In this document: positions 37,687 through 51,778 of the stretch, piece after piece
Numbering within the stretch: position 1 is the stretch's first letter
How the letters are laid out: every line of letters begins with the position of its first letter
Assembly: GCA_021613535.1 (NCBI GenBank)
Contig: CP075493.1
Location: forward strand, 6,200,001-6,264,000
From: Adineta vaga
Lineage: Eukaryota > Rotifera
DNA: 64,000 nt
Reading direction: 5' to 3'
Notes under the pieces: generated by a model
Seen by the model: the letters and a program-made list of their open reading frames with translations, nothing else
Database searches by the model: none
Told to the model about the DNA's origin: nothing
Translations under genes and position numbers: made by a program

Positions 37687-39364
37687 ATGGCTGATATTCT
37701 TTTTGAGGATATATTCGAAGTGAAAGATATTGATAGTGGTAGAAAACGATTTCTTCGAGGTAAAACTGATTCAATGATGATCATTACGAAATAATTTCTT
37801 TTTAGTTTCACGAATTTTTTGTGAATCGGAATCATTTAAAATGGATTTAATTCTCGATGTTAATACACAAATCTATCCAATGGATCTTGGTTAGTATAGA
37901 AAATGATACTATTTCGAAGAATAAATTTTTTCTCTTCGTTTGCTACAGTATCAAATCGAAGAAAATGAGTTAGAGAAACGAAAAAAAAAGTGCACATAAA
38001 TAGTGCCAATTTCTTTCTTCCTCTCTCTCTCTCTTGATTTCTTTCTTTGCTTGCATACATATATATACATATTTATATAATCTGATAAGAACATAAGTGC
38101 TGGATAAGAGAAGGTTTCAAAATGGCGAGTAGAGAAGAAAGAGAAAAAGAAAATGAGGAAACTCAATAGGTAGAGAGAAGAGAGAAATGTTGATCACAGC
38201 TGTTCGTCATTTTTAAATTATTCTCTCGTTGATCTTCGCATTCGTTTGGATTACTTTTTCTGCTGTTACTCTACTCTTCCTCGTACTCCCACTTGCACAA
38301 TTTGAGCACGTATGTACATTAAAATCATATCGAGATGAAAGAAGAAAAAGCAGTTACATAGGTCCATCTTAATTTTAAAGGGTATTATAATCCTTATGTT
38401 CATAGTTCACTGATAATATTGAAAAATGTATGATTAAAGAGTAGATCTTTTCATGATTTCTTTTGCGTTAGAAAGAAACAGATGGTTGAAAGACAAATTT
38501 TCAATTCTATTCGAGGATATAAATATAACGTTATTTACGTCGGGCATCTACATACACAGCTGACTTGATTTCACTTCATTCAAATCGATCGAGTCCGATT
38601 ATAATGATAATAAAAAAATCCATGCATACACATACCTTAAGCTCTCTCACGGTGATAATAAAAACGCTTAGTATATATTCATGATATCGATCCACTTCAA
38701 TATCGAATAAGAAGAAAGAGAGAGAGAGAGAAAGAGAAAAAGGCATAACTCGTAATGCCATAAAAAAATTGAGAAGGCACTTTTTTCTTTTCTTTCTTTT
38801 ATACTTTTATAATATCGATTAGAACTACAAGTTGATTTCATTTCTGTTCTAGGTGATAAATTTCGTTTGAAAATATGTACAACATTACGTGAAGATGGTA
38901 AGCCTGATACAGGCGAATTCAATCAACATGATACGGCACCTAGTCGAGCGGATCAATTTGAATATGTAATGTATGGACAAGTTTATCGTATTGAAGGTGA
39001 TGAATCTGGCAGTGAAACAGCTTCGACATTGTAAGTTGAATCGATGTTAAAATAAAGGAAAAAATTTATATATATATATATATATATGTACCGTTCATTT
39101 GCTCGTGCCCGGCAATGCCTTTGCACGTGACCACCAAAAGACTGTAAATGCATTGGTCTGGTACGACCCATTGGAACGTTTTCATCGTTGTCTTGTGATT
39201 TGAATTGATAATGAATTTTTATTATTTGTCTTTCTCTCTTATTTAGATCAGCCTATGTTTCATTTGGTGGTCTTCTAATGCGTTTAAAAGGTGATGCTAA
39301 CAATTTACATGGATTTAAAATTGATTCCAGTGTTTATTTACTCATGAAAAAATTAGCTTTCTAA
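37687..39364 (+). CDS. POLR2H: RNA polymerase subunit RPB8 (POLR2H)
   Basis: RPB8 is the small OB-fold subunit shared by RNA polymerases I, II and III. The 150-residue product matches throughout: [56 protein letters not shown], and the invariant end [12 protein letters not shown]-like segment with [10 protein letters not shown]. Four exons. Intron 2 is about 960 bases (37.89-38.85 kb), exceptionally long for this window, and carries CT and AG microsatellites. The last intron carries a GC-richer hairpin described separately. An acceptor-like TTTTCTAG ends 10 bases before the ATG. Confidence 0.97.
38019..38034. repeat. CT microsatellite in RPB8 intron 2
   Basis: CT dinucleotide run inside the long second intron of RPB8. 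An AG run near 38716-38734 in the same intron is roughly complementary, so the two could pair in the pre-mRNA. Confidence 0.7.
38716..38734. repeat. AG microsatellite in RPB8 intron 2
   Basis: AG run about 700 bases downstream of the CT run in the same intron and complementary to it. Confidence 0.7.
39067..39087. repeat. TA microsatellite in RPB8 last intron
   Basis: TA run immediately before the GC-richer hairpin segment. Confidence 0.8.
39091..39178. ncRNA. Candidate structured RNA in the last RPB8 intron
   Basis: A roughly 88-base segment with clearly higher GC than its intron can fold into a nested imperfect hairpin. CGTTC pairs with GAACG at the base, CGTGCC with GGTACG (one G-U) in the middle, and CAATGC with GCATTG near the top, around a loop of about 30 bases. 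Intronic position in a ubiquitously expressed gene suits a snoRNA or a microRNA precursor. I see no clear C/D boxes or H/ACA tail, so the class is open and the strand uncertain. Confidence 0.3.
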
Positions 39365-39843
39365 ATGAAAGATAAAAAAAAAACTATATATGTCTGTTAT
39401 TGTTCTTTCTCTTGTGTTTTTGTTTAAACAGAAAAAAAATTAAAAGCAAATTGAGTGGATAGAAATATATATGTCGATGGATGAATAACCTTGGTATTCA
39501 TAATCAAACTACTCGAAAATAATAATCGATGTAATTCAGCAGGCCCTATAGCTAAATCAGCATTCTTTATCTTCAATATATAATAGAATATTGAGATACA
39601 ATATAATCAAAAGAAATCTTCTAGAGCGCCTAATCTTAATATTTCATAATTGTTCCATTGCACAACAACCAACGAGATTTTGTCGTTTGAAAAACTTTTA
39701 TTTCTAATATATCTATCTACCTCTAACATCAATATCTTTTTTCGTTTTTTTTCATCTATCTATTAAAATGAAACAGAATAAAACAAAATCTACAACAGCC
39801 GTCAATCAATCAAAATTGAATAGGAGGTCAAATATTATCATTG
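39365..39843. other. RPB8 downstream region, no gene seen
   Basis: AT-rich spacer between RPB8 and a small hypothetical ORF on the same strand. No recognisable feature. Confidence 0.5.
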
Positions 39844-40338
39844 ATGTCTTTATTTCATTTGAAGATTCTTTCTCTTTTGCTACATAGACAGATGAATTCA
39901 TTGCATCAGAACGAAAATAAACATTTTTTTCGATGTTTACTCGAATCATTATTCAGAATTGATGTTGAAACTAATCGAATCTGTACATGTCAATCATTGA
40001 ATCGAAATACTAATGCATTTAGTCATGAGAATGAGAATCAACAACTGTATCCTCATATGCGAAAAGTTTATGATGATGATACAGATCTCCTTGATCAGGT
40101 ACATATTATTATGTCGACAATCAAACCAGAATGTTCTCTCAATGAACAGCATGAAGAATCCATTGCACAACGCCATCGTCGACATACACGTGTTTCGAAA
40201 CAACGTGCAAAAGTTTTAATTACTGGATATTGTTCGCGTAAAATAGCTGATAATGTAAAAATAGCAATAAATAAACGAAATTATTCATCGCTGTGCTTTC
40301 CTTTAATCAAACAAGAGAATAATACTGGTTCCTCTTAG
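39844..40338 (+). CDS. Hypothetical 164-residue protein
   Basis: A single open frame starting at the first ATG (39844). The N-terminus (MSLFHLKILSLLLHRQM) is weakly hydrophobic and might act as a signal segment. The body has five scattered cysteines and a basic cluster (QRHRRHTRVSKQR) that could be a processing or nuclear signal. Codon choice looks like neighbouring genes. I recognise no family. A pyrimidine run ending in TAG lies inside the first 60 bases, so the true start could be the later ATG at MNSLHQNENK. It is convergent with VCP, about 175 bases away. Confidence 0.4.
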   Translation: MSLFHLKILSLLLHRQMNSLHQNENKHFFRCLLESLFRIDVETNRICTCQSLNRNTNAFSHENENQQLYPHMRKVYDDDTDLLDQVHIIMSTIKPECSLNEQHEESIAQRHRRHTRVSKQRAKVLITGYCSRKIADNVKIAINKRNYSSLCFPLIKQENNTGSS

Positions 40339-40490
40339 ATAAATGAAATGAATTTCAATAATATATATATATATATTTTTAAACTGAAAAATGCTAGAAT
40401 TTGAACAAATTATATTATTCTGAATTAATTGAAAAAAGAAGGGAAACAGGAGATGAAAGATTTTGTTCTGGACTAATGTCATTCGTTTAT

Positions 40491-43173
<2,683 letters not shown>

Positions 43174-43338
43174 TTATCTACAAAATACGTAATCGATGTG
43201 GAAAAGTCTTAATGAATGTATAAGAAAAGAAATGATTTATTAAAAGGATATGTCGTAAAATTGTGGAACTCGAAGAAGGGCGTTAGTATAAAATATATTT
43301 AAATAGTTTTTTAGTTTCAGAGGGAAATTAATTCACGC

Positions 43339-44408
43339 TTAACTCTTAATTTCTTCTTGTTCATTAGGCGTTATAATTTCATCAACAAATTCAGCTTGAT
43401 CTTCATCTGATAATGAAGATGAACTCGGTGTCATCGATAATTGACTATTAAAATATTTATCAATTGGTTGAAAATGATTATCTTTTCTTCTTGATGTCTG
43501 TGATGATATTTGCATTTGTATCATTTCGGAATAATTATTTCCAAAACCAAATCGTTCCATCATATGTCGAACATATTCACTTGAACACAAATGTGAACCA
43601 TATTGAGCTGAATATGTATGCGGATCGGCACGAACTGTTCCAAGATGGCGAATATTTTGTACGATATTTACACGAGGTGCATCAAGGTGATCACTGTATT
43701 TCTTTGAACTGGTCTTTGTGCAGGTATTTGAGCTCGTTGAACGATAACACGTCGTTTTGATGGTGATTTGTAAGGGAGCCATTTTTCAATGATAACGGAT
43801 TGAGGTTTTTGTGGCAATGGTGCTTGGCATTGAATAATTATTTTACGTGGTGGTGGTGGTGGAGCAGGTAAATATCTATGTATGATACGAGGAGGTTCAA
43901 CAGATGGTGGGATAGGTGGACGCTCTCGAATGATTATTGGTGGTGGGGTTTTAGGCACATGAGGACGTTGATGAATAATCAATGGAGGAACTTCACGCGG
44001 TGGAGGTGCATGAACTTCTCGAATAATTAGCGGGCCTGGTTCGGGTGGTGTAGGTGGTCGTAAATATCGGATAAGTACATTCTGTTCATAAGTGACTTGA
44101 TTATTATTATGGTGTTGAATATATTGTGCATATGGATCGTAGGTAATATTTGTATAATCACTCTGATTAAATAAACGATCGATCGTATCAATGGAAGAGG
44201 AGCGTTGATGTGCCTCTTGCCAATTAACCAATGCCCTGTCTGAACTATCACTATTTCGTCGTTGATTTATTTGAGTTACAATTTCACAGTTTTCCGCAGT
44301 TGGTGTTGAATAAAATACGTCATCATTACTCGATGATAAACGTGATATATTACAATCGTGAATGGCGGTTGTTGAAAACAGTGCAGTTTCGATTTTATTT
44401 TCGGACAT
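43339..44408 (-). CDS. Proline-rich II(R/E)-repeat protein split between two frames
   Basis: I do not recognise a named family. The N-terminal frame (from ATG 44408) begins with a Ser/Asp-rich region, then repeats a pattern of isoleucine pairs or triplets, a basic or acidic residue and a PPxPP block (LIIREVHAPPP, LIIHQRPHVPKTPPP, IIIRERPPIPP, RIIHRYLPAPPPPP), ending in SVIIEKWLPYKSPSKRRVIV. Such alternating charged/valine/proline repeats recall alveolin- or articulin-type membrane-skeleton proteins; that is inference. This frame stops at 43668. A second frame open from 43782 continues with a coherent sequence (DAPRVNIVQNIRHLGTVRAD, MMERFGFGNNYSEM, acidic C-terminus). A -1 shift is needed to pass from one to the other between 43671 and 43782. 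No good T-rich intron is visible there. It is tandem with VCP, 200 bases upstream of it. Confidence 0.6.
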
Positions 44409-45816
44409 TTTATCTAGCTGTTTGCATTTTCTACCTAGTTCCTATTTTCTCATTCTTTTTATATAGATAGTGACATATAAATGAGTAATTATAATCAATT
44501 ATATGTGAATCAATAATGATCAGTCAGGTGTATCGGCATACTCATCTGTGTAGGATGTGATGTTACTCGTAGACTGTTCATGAGAATTTTACTTTCTGTT
44601 CCAGTGAATCTTACAAACCATCGAACACATTCGAACGTCAAAACTATATAGCATCTCAAACAATTAACAATCTTACTATGAATCACCATCATTCTATGTG
44701 AGCTGAAAGTAGTTCGATCCGTCTATAAATATAATGAAATGGTTTAGTAGTATGAACTTACATAATGAAATGACACTATACCATTAATAGGAAGTTATTG
44801 GAATTGTGTCGTTTTGGTATGCCATAATGGTGCGAATACGGCTACATTCCGTCGAAAAATATGTTCGTAATCTTTTTGTTTTTTCTCACTGATTAGACAG
44901 AACAAGTTGTTTTTTAAAAGACTATGGCATCGTTTGAGAGAATAAACTGAACAGATGTGTATGACGATGTTAGTAACGAGAAAACAGCACCTATTCTACT
45001 GCTAAATACGTGAAGCAAACTCACTATATATATAGCCTTATCGTGATGATTTATCCCCTTATATTTAATCAAACGAAAAAGTTTGCAGTTGCGCAACTAA
45101 AACTACAATAGTGTGAAACTTTGTTATGAATCACATAGTATGCTATTCGACCTATCAGCTACTGCCAAGACTTTCGGAAGAAGAATCACTAAATAAAAAT
45201 GAAAGTGTTTTTCTCATTTATATTCGAATAGTTACTTTATTATACACGCGACACTGATTTTTTCCAACTTAGGAATTATGCCCAATAAAAACTATAAAAG
45301 AAAGAAAAATACACGTATGCCTTTATTCATTCACTGATCAAATAAACAGATGACAAGATCTTTCTGGATATAAAAACTACAATGTCATGGTGATTGTGCA
45401 AAAAAGAATATTTATATTTTGTCATTGAGAATGGTAGATTCATATTTCGTCATAGCTGACGTTTCAGGAATGAATAAGAAAATGACAGCAATATTATTTC
45501 TGCCGGACAGATATTTGTATAGATGGCGGTACTTTACAATTCTTACCTGTATCGGTAATGACTATAGCATATGACGGAAAATATATGAATAGATAGAACT
45601 AATACTACGTTTCATCTTGTATCGTCATGAAGTTAGCACTGATGAGTGTTTTTCGAAACATAGGACATCAATATTTTGTGAAACTCCACTATAAGATTTG
45701 CATTCTTTTCTTTTTGATCGATTCATTGTTATTCGATATAAAGACTATGATCGTGCAAAGACCTGTCTTATAAGGCATCTATTAACTACCTTCGAAAAGT
45801 GATGTGAAGATCTGTA

Positions 45817-46002
45817 ATGAAGCACCATAGTGAAATAAATGAAATCTTACCAGCGGTCAAAATAGAAAATTTGACTGCTTATTCCGTTGTCAATAGTCAT
45901 TTCAAAATTCATAGAATAAACAATCTCCGAGTTATCAATGCATCAATAGTTCCTGCAGATTTTGTTTCGAAATCTGGACCTTATTCAACTGGCTATACTT
46001 GA
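45817..46002 (+). pseudogene. C-terminal relict of a GMC oxidoreductase
   Basis: The frame reads SVVNSHFKIHRINNLRVINA followed by SIVPADFVSKSGPYST. This fits the conserved C-terminal signature of glucose-methanol-choline oxidoreductases (a V-D-x-x-L-R-V-H-G-I-x-N-L-R-V-V-D-A-S-I-M-P pattern followed by a GHPYST-like turn). The flavin-binding N-terminal domain, the substrate domain and the HPVGTCRMG block are absent nearby. An isolated 60-codon piece of a roughly 550-residue enzyme is best read as a dead remnant. Confidence 0.55.
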
Positions 46003-47047
46003 GAAAAGGAGTTGAGTAATGCAAAAAGTAAAGAAATTATAACTCAAATTTTCATCAATCAACTTCACGTTATCAATTCTTTGAGAAACATATTAGACTA
46101 AAATAGGAACTCTCGAAATGATATCCACCTGATTAATACCTGCAGCAGTAAATCAGTCAAGATTTTAAATCGAATTCTTCTCTTTTATAGCAGTACGACT
46201 GATCTAGTGAAAATATGTATGGAGTTGCTATAATACCTTCCACTCATAATAGAAGTCATATTCTTATTTTATGTCTATTTTGAAGGAGAAGAGTTATCAA
46301 ATATATTAGATGTCCCCTCATTTTAATACTATAACATATATTTCGGAAGGGATAATATTTCATTCTTAATTTAAGACAGTTTATTATTTTTAAAAACGAA
46401 AGTATTGCATCAAGACTAATCTCAATAAACTTTCGATCAACTCTTATAAATTTTTTTTATGTTAGTTTGATTCTAGTTCCTCGAACTTAAAAACCCTACG
46501 TTCACTTTTTTCTCACATAGAACACAAGAGGTTCTCGTAATAAAAGCTTGCTGCAGTCTAATTATAGCTTGAGAAAACATACAAAACAAGCGAACAAACT
46601 TTAAGTAAATTCGCATTAAGCATTTATTCCTTTCTTTCCTAGAAAATGAAATAAAGTCGTTTTCTATCATTTTTATTTTATTTTCTATTCAATTAATATC
46701 AGATATCGACGTTCACCACAAACAAGTTATTTATAACAGAACTGATATGCAAGAGGATTTTGTGAATCCACAGATTATTTTAAAATCATAGAAGAAGACA
46801 GATGTCACTATAGCACAATTTCAATTTTCACGATACACATCTCTTTACATGAATTTTCCAATATATCCTTATGTACGAGTACTTTGAAATGTAATTACTG
46901 AACAGAAAACTTCATCATGTCATTGCGATATTCTTGTAATTACCGATCAGACTTTATTGGTTCTTGCATCATCAAACGAAAGATGATGAGTCATAAGAAT
47001 TAAAAATTCACTTCACGACTGAAAAGTTTTTCACTTCGTATTTGTTT

Positions 47048-47049
47048 AG
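47048..47049 (+). promoter_or_regulatory. Putative spliced-leader acceptor of ELP1
   Basis: A T-rich run ends in TTTAG four bases before the ELP1 ATG at 47054. Layout as in an outron acceptor. Confidence 0.45.
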
Positions 47050-47053
47050 TAAT

Positions 47054-50000
47054 ATGCAAAATCTTCGATTAATCAATACTCGAACAGTATCACTGGGTGA
47101 TTTAACTGGTGCTGATATCATCCGACGTTTTGCTATTGATATAGACAAGCAACTTATCTATCTACTGACTTCTCATTCCATATATTCGTTAACATTAGAT
47201 AATGATAAATACAAATCAATCTATTCATCAACTGATCAAACAACAACTATTGAAGATCTATGTTATCTTTCAGAAATCAATCAACTTAATTTAGGTTTAT
47301 CCAATGGTGATTTACTTTCATTACAATTCGATGAAGATTTAGACGAAAATATCAATACTATTGGTACATTAGAAGAATGTATACATGAATTAAAATCAAG
47401 TCCTGATCAACAAATTCTCGTAGCCGTTACTAACACAAAAGTATTGTTACTTTCAACAAATAATGATTATGAACCCATTGCTGAAACAATACTCGATACA
47501 AATGAATTTGGTGAACAACAATTAGTCAATGTTGGTTGGGGTTCCAAAACAACTCAATTCCATGGTTCAGTTGGTAAAAAAGCAGCACATGAACCAGTTG
47601 TGTATTACCAATGAAAACGCGATCTGATGATGATGATGGTCGAAGTCGTATTGTATGGCGTGATGATGGTGATCTATTTGCTGTTTCATTTATTTCATCA
47701 ACAAATCAATGGCGTACAATAAAGATCTTCAATAAACAAGGTCAATTACAATCAACAAATGAATCACCATTAAATGGTTGTATTGAATCAGCAATAGCTT
47801 GGAAGATAAGTGGTGAATTAATTAGTGCTGCAATGCGATTTAATAATGGACAAAAATTAACTGTTAGTTTTCTGGAAAAAAATGGTCTTAAACATGGTGA
47901 ATTAATTTTGGAAAATACAGCATATGTAGAACATTTAGCATGGAATAAAGATTCAACTATTCTTGCTATTGTTCTTCGTCAACAGGTCAATTTCTTTGTA
48001 ATTCTCGTCAATTAATCTTTAGAATATATATTTCTTATTTTAGAAAGATTCTTTTCTACAATTATGGTCATGTAGTAATTATCATTGGTATTTAAAACAA
48101 TCATTTCCATTTTCTTCAACAAAAATTCAAGCCCTTCTTTGGGATATTGATGTTGCGAATAAACTTCATTTTATCACTGATAATGGTCAATATCGTTCAA
48201 TGACATGGTCATGGACAAATGAAATAAGTTATACAAATACGCGTTCATTAGTATTTCTTATTGGTGGATGTCATTTATTCGTTTCGGATTTTACTCATTC
48301 ATCCATTCCACCACCAATGTCATCGTATGAAATCATATGTCCATTACCTGTAATTGCCATTGCCTTTGATGATGATCATAATCAACTAGTTCTCATTCTT
48401 TCGGATCGTTCTCTAGCAATATGTGGTACATCATCTGATCTACCTGATTACGTACAATAATTCATTTATCCGAAACGAAATCTGTTCATTATGTACAATC
48501 ATTAATTTCATCAACTGATTCACCGATAAAAAACATTCATAATGCAACACATTTTCGTCTTATTAATCAACAATTAATGTTCATTGAAGATTCTCATTTA
48601 CATATTTATAATATTGAAACTAAAACAAAATCAAATGTACCATTAAATTTTCATTGTTTAACAACGGCCGTTGATCATGAAACAACGAAACATTTATATT
48701 TACAAGATGAACATGGAAAAATCTATCGATTAGATAATCAAGAATTACATGCTAAAATGCTTTTTCCTCGACCATGTTCACATTTTTCTGTTGTTATCAA
48801 TGGACAATTTATTGGTTTAACAGAAAACTATCGATTATATTTGAATACAACTGAATTAGCACATAATTGTAATTCGTACTTTATTCATGATAGAACTATA
48901 TTAGTTTATTCAACTCTACAACATCAACTAGCTTTTCAATCATTGATAACTAATCAAACAATTACTGATATTAGTCATCGACGAACTGGTAAGTATTGTC
49001 ATTCAAAATAAGCGATTTTTATTTTTTGCATTTTCAAGAACGTGGAACTCGTATTGTCTGTACAGCATATACAGATTTAAAACTAGTTCTTCAAATGCCA
49101 CGTGGTAATTTAGAAACCATCTATCCTCGACCATTATTATTAACATATATCTGTTCGGAATTACTCAATAGTAAAACATTAAATTATCAACGTGCATTTG
49201 AATTAATGCGTAAAAATCGTTTAAATCTTAATTTTCTCTATGATTATAAACCGAAACAATTCTTCGATAATATTTCCACGTTTATTACAAATACACGAAA
49301 TGATGATGATATTTGTTTATTTCTTAGTGAAATTGATAATGAGAAAAATACACGAAATGAATATATGAAATATATTTTAAAAGAAGAAGAATATCCATCA
49401 ACGGACAATCAAACATGGCATCCGAAAGCAAATTTAATCTGTGAAAAATTTCGTTCATATTTAGAAGCATCAACTGATTCTGACAAACACATGAATTCTA
49501 TTCTAACAACTTATATTAAACAATCACCTGCGAATATGGAAGGTGCATTAAAATATCTCAATCAACATCCGAAATTATTCGATAATGCTATACGTTATTT
49601 AACCTATTTCATTGATATCGATCGTTTATATGATATTGCTTTGGGTACATATAATTTTGATCTTGTTCTTATGATCAGTGAAAAGACACAAAAAGATCCG
49701 AAAGAATATTTACCAGAATTGAATCAATTACGTTTAGTTACCAATCATAATTGGAGAAAATTTAAAATTGATTGTCGATTAAAACGTTATAAGAAAGCAA
49801 TTGAAAATGGATGTGATTATCTAATTGAATGTTTAATAAATAAACAAGTCGATGAAATACGTGAAAAATTTCAAGAATTTTTAATTATTCTGGAAAATAA
49901 TCGATTATATAAATTAGCAATGAAAAAATTATTATCAAACGAACAAATTCAATCAACGATGGAATATGTCAATGATATTATTCGTTTATATGGAGATTAT

Positions 50001-51180
50001 TTGATGACAAAGAAATATTATATTGAAGCAGCACTAGTCTACGAACGAGGAAAACTATACGAACAAGCAACAAAAGCTTTTCGACAAGGAAAAGATGTTC
50101 AAAATTCTTTGAAATTATTACCTGATGTTATTAAACAAGTTAAACAGGTAAGTTTGCTTTTTTGAGAGACAAAAAAAACAAGTATTCGTTATTTTCTATT
50201 TTCAGCCGGTTAGTAATGCCGAACAATATCGTTCGTTAGCTGAACAATTTCATCATGATTCTTTATACGTTGAATCTGGTCAAATCTATGAAAACTATTT
50301 GAATGATTATGAAGAAGCATTTCTATCATATTTACAAGGACATGAATGGTCTCATGTCATTCGTCTATTCACAACATTTTTACATGATCGTCATGATTTG
50401 TATGAACATGAGTTTCTTTCAGCATTCAATAGTTTCTACGATGAATTACAACGACAAATTCGTAATGATTATGAAAAATTTCAAACCCATTCAAAACGTC
50501 TTAGTCTTCTTCGAACAAATCTTTTTCAACATATCAAAGAAATTCTTAACTCAGGCCGTGATTATGATATTGATGAAAATGATGATCAATCCGATAATGA
50601 TGATCATCAATTTCCTGACGATCGACGTACATTAGCAACACGTACAGCAGCTGATGATACTGGTTCAATTCGAACACGTCTAACAAAAAAATCCGGTTCA
50701 ATATCATCGAGTAAGAAATCACAACGACGTGCCGCACAACAACAAGAAAAACTAGTTCAATTAAAAGAAGGTTCGAAACATGAAGATCTTGCATTAATTC
50801 GTGAATTATGGTTATTAATCACAAAATTTGATAAATTAAATTCCGATATTCGTCATGTGAATAAAATCTGTTATCAAATTAGTAGTTATCAGAATTCTCT
50901 TGAATATGAATTCAAAGGTGAAGTCTTACAGAATAAATACAGTGACTATTTAAATTCGATTGAAAAACAATTATCAATCATTTGGCTAAGCAATCCTGAA
51001 CCACAGCAACAACAACAAAAACAAGAGAATGTTCAAGTTCTAATTATTCATAAAAAGATTCGTGAAAAATTGAAAAAAGAACTTGATTTAATTTCTAATC
51101 AATATCGTGTTTCTCCGGTATTAAATTCGAAAACGTCTCAATGGAAACTTGTTCTTTTCGATTCGGATGTTTCAGTTTAA
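47054..51180 (+). CDS. ELP1: Elongator subunit 1 (ELP1/IKBKAP) with two frame breaks
   Basis: ELP1 is the scaffold of the Elongator complex, which modifies wobble uridines in tRNA. The N-terminal WD40 propellers match (GWGSKTTQFHGSVGKKAAHE, VWRDDGDLFAVSF, FLEKNGLKHGEL, NYHWYLKQSFPFSS). So do the C-terminal TPR-like region (RIVCTAYTDLKLVLQMPRGN, LYDIALGTYNFDLVLMISEK, QKDPKEYLPELNQL) and the tRNA-binding basic region (SGSISSSKKSQRRAAQQQEK, LKEGSKHEDLALI), with SQWKLVLFD at the end. Two breaks interrupt it. At 47612 the frame ends in TGA and the homologous sequence continues in the -1 frame from 47611. At 48458 it ends in TAA and continues in the -1 frame (IHLSETKSVHYVQS). The first could be hidden by a 44-base GT-AG segment, but that lacks a T-rich acceptor; the second has no intron solution. 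It is either a recent pseudogene or carries sequencing indels. The normal introns (about 47.99, 48.99 and 50.15 kb) keep frame. Confidence 0.9.
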
Positions 51181-51245
51181 TGTTTTTTCTAGTGCTTTCG
51201 TTTTTTTGTTTGTTTTTTTTTAGATTTTTTTAATAAAAAAAAATC

Positions 51246-51727
51246 ATGACAGTAAATATTGATGATTTCTATTTACGATATTATGTTGGCCATAAAGGTA
51301 AATTTGGACATGAATTTCTCGAATTTGAATTTCGACCGAATGGAAAATTACGTTATGCAAATAATTCCAATTATAAAAAAGATACATTAATCGATCAATT
51401 ATTGAAGAATTAAAACGAATTATCAATCAATCTGATATCATGAAAGAAGATGATGCTGTTTGGTAAGTTATGTGAGATTGGGAAAATTGATTCAGTAGTT
51501 AAATTGGATTTTCTAGGCCACAACAAGATCGTACCGGTTGACAAGAATTAGAAATTGTCTTTGGTGATGAACATATTTCATTTACTACATCAAAAATTGG
51601 TTCATTGCTTGATATTAATAATAGTCGTGATCCCGATGGTTTACGTTGTTTTTATTATCTTGTTCAAGATTTAAAATGTTTTGTTTTCTCATCAATAAAT
51701 TTACATTTCAAAATACAACCAATCTAA
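51246..51727 (+). pseudogene. MAGOH: MAGOH pseudogene (exon-junction-complex core)
   Basis: MAGOH pairs with RBM8A/Y14 in the exon junction complex. Nearly the whole protein is recognisable: [40 protein letters not shown], then [20 protein letters not shown], a normal intron (51463-51516), and [20 protein letters not shown] through [15 protein letters not shown]. Lesion one: between YKKDTLI and EELKRI about 22 bases are missing relative to the family (the RKEAYVHKS segment), which shifts the frame and gives a TAA at 51411. Lesion two: a TGA at 51539 stands where the conserved Arg of DR-x-G-R-QELEIV is normally coded, a CGA-to-TGA change. The retained intron shows it is not a processed copy. 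It begins 66 bases after ELP1 on the same strand. Confidence 0.9.
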
Positions 51728-51776
51728 AACAAGAATATTTAAATTGTTTTTTCATTATTATTTCATTTTTTGTTAT

Positions 51777-51778
51777 AG
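51777..51778 (+). promoter_or_regulatory. Acceptor-like AG directly abutting the PGS1 ATG
   Basis: A T-rich run ends in ATAG and the next three bases are the ATG. With cis-splicing this would need an upstream exon, for which none is seen. With trans-splicing the leader would be the entire 5' untranslated region. Confidence 0.5.

Larger units (their letters stand above)
44409..47053. other. Gene-poor region holding one gene relict
   Basis: AT-rich divergent spacer between the proline-rich gene (-) and ELP1 (+). Apart from the GMC-oxidoreductase fragment at 45817-46002 no open frame is recognisable. Its promoter regions cannot be resolved further by eye. Confidence 0.5.

Noticed and set aside
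37860-38166. Minus-strand ORFs in the RPB8 intron
   Set aside because: Made largely of translated CT/AG repeats; no family.
47570-47660. A 44-base intron in ELP1 that would remove the first frame break
   Set aside because: It has GT and AG ends and the right length class, but no T-rich acceptor and it would delete conserved-position sequence; kept only as an alternative.
50303-50794. Overlapping ORFs of 80-110 codons on both strands within ELP1
   Set aside because: Methionine-rich shadows of repetitive GAT-type codons; the ELP1 frame here is strongly supported.
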